Assembly: GCA_021818605.1 (NCBI GenBank)
Contig: JAKAUH010000266.1
Coordinates: 1 to 5,692, forward strand
Length of the DNA: 5,692 nucleotides
Direction of reading: 5' to 3'
Origin: Planctomycetota bacterium
GTDB lineage: Bacteria; Planctomycetota; Planctomycetia; Isosphaerales; Isosphaeraceae
The notes under the pieces are model-generated. The model saw only the letters and a program-made list of their open reading frames with translations, did not search any database and was not told where the DNA came from. Made by a program: the position numbers and the translations under genes. This document shows, piece by piece, positions 5,601 to 5,692 of this stretch (the first letter of the stretch is position 1; every line of letters begins with the position of its first letter).

Positions 5601-5692
5601 CCGGATCTCGGCGACGATCGATGACGGGCAGGGGCACACTGTTGAGGGCGGCTATCTGCTCACCGTCACAGGGCCCGGCTTCAACGGAGCGG
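2653..5692 (+). CDS. Alpha-2-macroglobulin family protein, membrane-anchored, with TPR-like N-terminus (3' part missing)
   Basis: The frame is open from ATG 2653 to the right edge, giving 1013 codons of an incomplete protein. Bacterial alpha-2-macroglobulins are envelope protease traps: a protease cuts a bait region, the protein collapses around it and, when a CxEQ thioester is present, bonds to it covalently. Residues 5-24 form one hydrophobic helix (MKIK before, ARRWR after). No lipobox is present, and Cys81 is the only cysteine seen, so a transmembrane anchor or signal peptide is likelier than a lipoprotein anchor. TPR-like helices lie at 37-65 (GNYKDAFAIYRRLALDP) and about 354-378 (FDRAAKYLEQ). 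The macroglobulin part starts near 410. Key signatures are TGRPVPGADVRLFGW (551-565), TDRPVYRPGATVRFKLWV (646-663, typical MG2), EEYKKPEFEV (736-745) and YYFGGPV before a Trp-rich insert (792-831). VDRGHYRAGD (909-918) opens another domain of this type. Full-length relatives are usually well above 1500 residues, so bait and thioester regions should lie downstream. The ribosome site is weak (GAGG 2644-2647). The next ATG (2701) falls inside the hydrophobic segment, so 2653 is preferred. No pbpC partner gene is visible. Confidence 0.93.
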   Translation, partial: MKIKILVVFGVIGVLSMLVLGVTWARRWRGHEPGPTLREQAEKQRSVGNYKDAFAIYRRLALDPKDDPKRVGDDLTLGVDCLAKLGRADEADDFREAVIAVHAGSWRLLDAAAVSYFNGPAHQGVLIAGRFHRAVSRVGRHVGSHERDRARALQLLVQGLDRALADPDHPAAARYMVDLSRVVMSLRAERASWRLQELTPLDRLPDHDDNPYGYEFTDTDSAGAPVSADGTPLYYHVPESFDRAASDGERWRWALAQAVRLDPSMLNATRIDLASFLHAEFGTETIAGAGLAGPTDGPTDAAGPFALQTLADDETIARLATGIRRFRLPDEFNPIKVYQQVVDEPATGHREEALTALASIFENRRQFDRAAKYLEQSRLLHGERDSEKAQHIDQILGAWGEFQMTRPQPAGRGAMLDFRYRNGRRVHFEAFALDEDRLLKKVTDFLAGHPPYVNHQILDVDNIGARVVMMGQMEYLGPLVASWDLDLDPPAGHFDRRISVTTPLEKPGAYLVTTKMEGGNTSRIVVWLDDTVIVRKDLAGKAYYFVADALTGRPVPGADVRLFGWRRDPMGGAGPHAETRELSARADDDGQAELTTEKLTSDQGMFSWLVTASTPEGRRAHMGFPWYWLPGMQADRYDEVKVHAITDRPVYRPGATVRFKLWVARARYDQPDASEFGGKPFTVEIHDPKGQKSFTGQFHADALGGFDGSFELPSDATLGVYQVIIPRLGGGSFRVEEYKKPEFEVAVEAPRTPVMLGEKVAATIRASYYFGGPVVKAKVRYKVTRRKADARWYPADPWDWLFGPGYWWFAPDSSWYPGWSSWGVAGPTEDWFMGFPPGQPEIVAQGEAPIRPDGTFPVEIDTSTAKVAHPNDDQRYEITAEVTDESRRTIVGTGRVLVARRPFAVYTWVDRGHYRAGDAIEAGLRAMTLDQKPVVGKGTVRLLKVAHDAQGRPAETPVGSWDVVLDADGRASRTISTAEPGQYRISATIDDGQGHTVEGGYLLTVTGPGFNGA

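Overview
The window is GC-rich bacterial DNA, and G or C dominates the third codon positions of the genes. It most resembles a planctomycete, plausibly of the Isosphaeraceae/Gemmataceae type. The reasons are a very large alpha-2-macroglobulin with a helical-repeat N-terminus, a secreted protein with an E-set-like domain, weak or variable Shine-Dalgarno signals, and a long intergenic space full of short degenerate repeats. This assignment is by general resemblance only; no marker gene is present.

Layout. Bases 1-547 (minus strand) hold the first 182 codons of a secreted protein with an immunoglobulin-like (E-set) domain, possibly an enterochelin-esterase-like hydrolase, cut by the left edge. 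A 235-bp divergent spacer (548-782) separates it from a plus-strand gene (783-1877) for an unrecognised multi-pass membrane protein. The C-terminus of that protein depends on a run of seven C's. A 775-bp non-coding region follows (1878-2652). It contains a stretch with extreme G-over-C strand bias, three or four copies of a short direct repeat with the core GAACCCAAT, three perfect copies of the palindrome TTCGGCGCCGAA spaced about 21 bp apart, and a hairpin built on TCGAGCCGGCTCGA. That last palindrome also occurs in the 548-782 spacer. From 2653 to the right edge runs a single open frame of 1013 codons. It is the N-terminal part of a membrane-anchored bacterial alpha-2-macroglobulin (protease-trap) protein, with TPR-like helices, several macroglobulin domains and an unusual tryptophan-rich insert. 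The bait region and any thioester domain lie outside the window.

Working together. The three genes do not form an obvious operon: the first is divergent, and the other two are 775 bp apart. All three products appear to be in or across the cell envelope. The alpha-2-macroglobulin would protect the envelope or periplasm from proteases, but nothing here links it functionally to its neighbours.

No recognisable defence system, mobile-element protein, CRISPR array, tRNA or rRNA was seen. The most unusual content is the repeat-rich 1878-2652 region rather than a new protein system.
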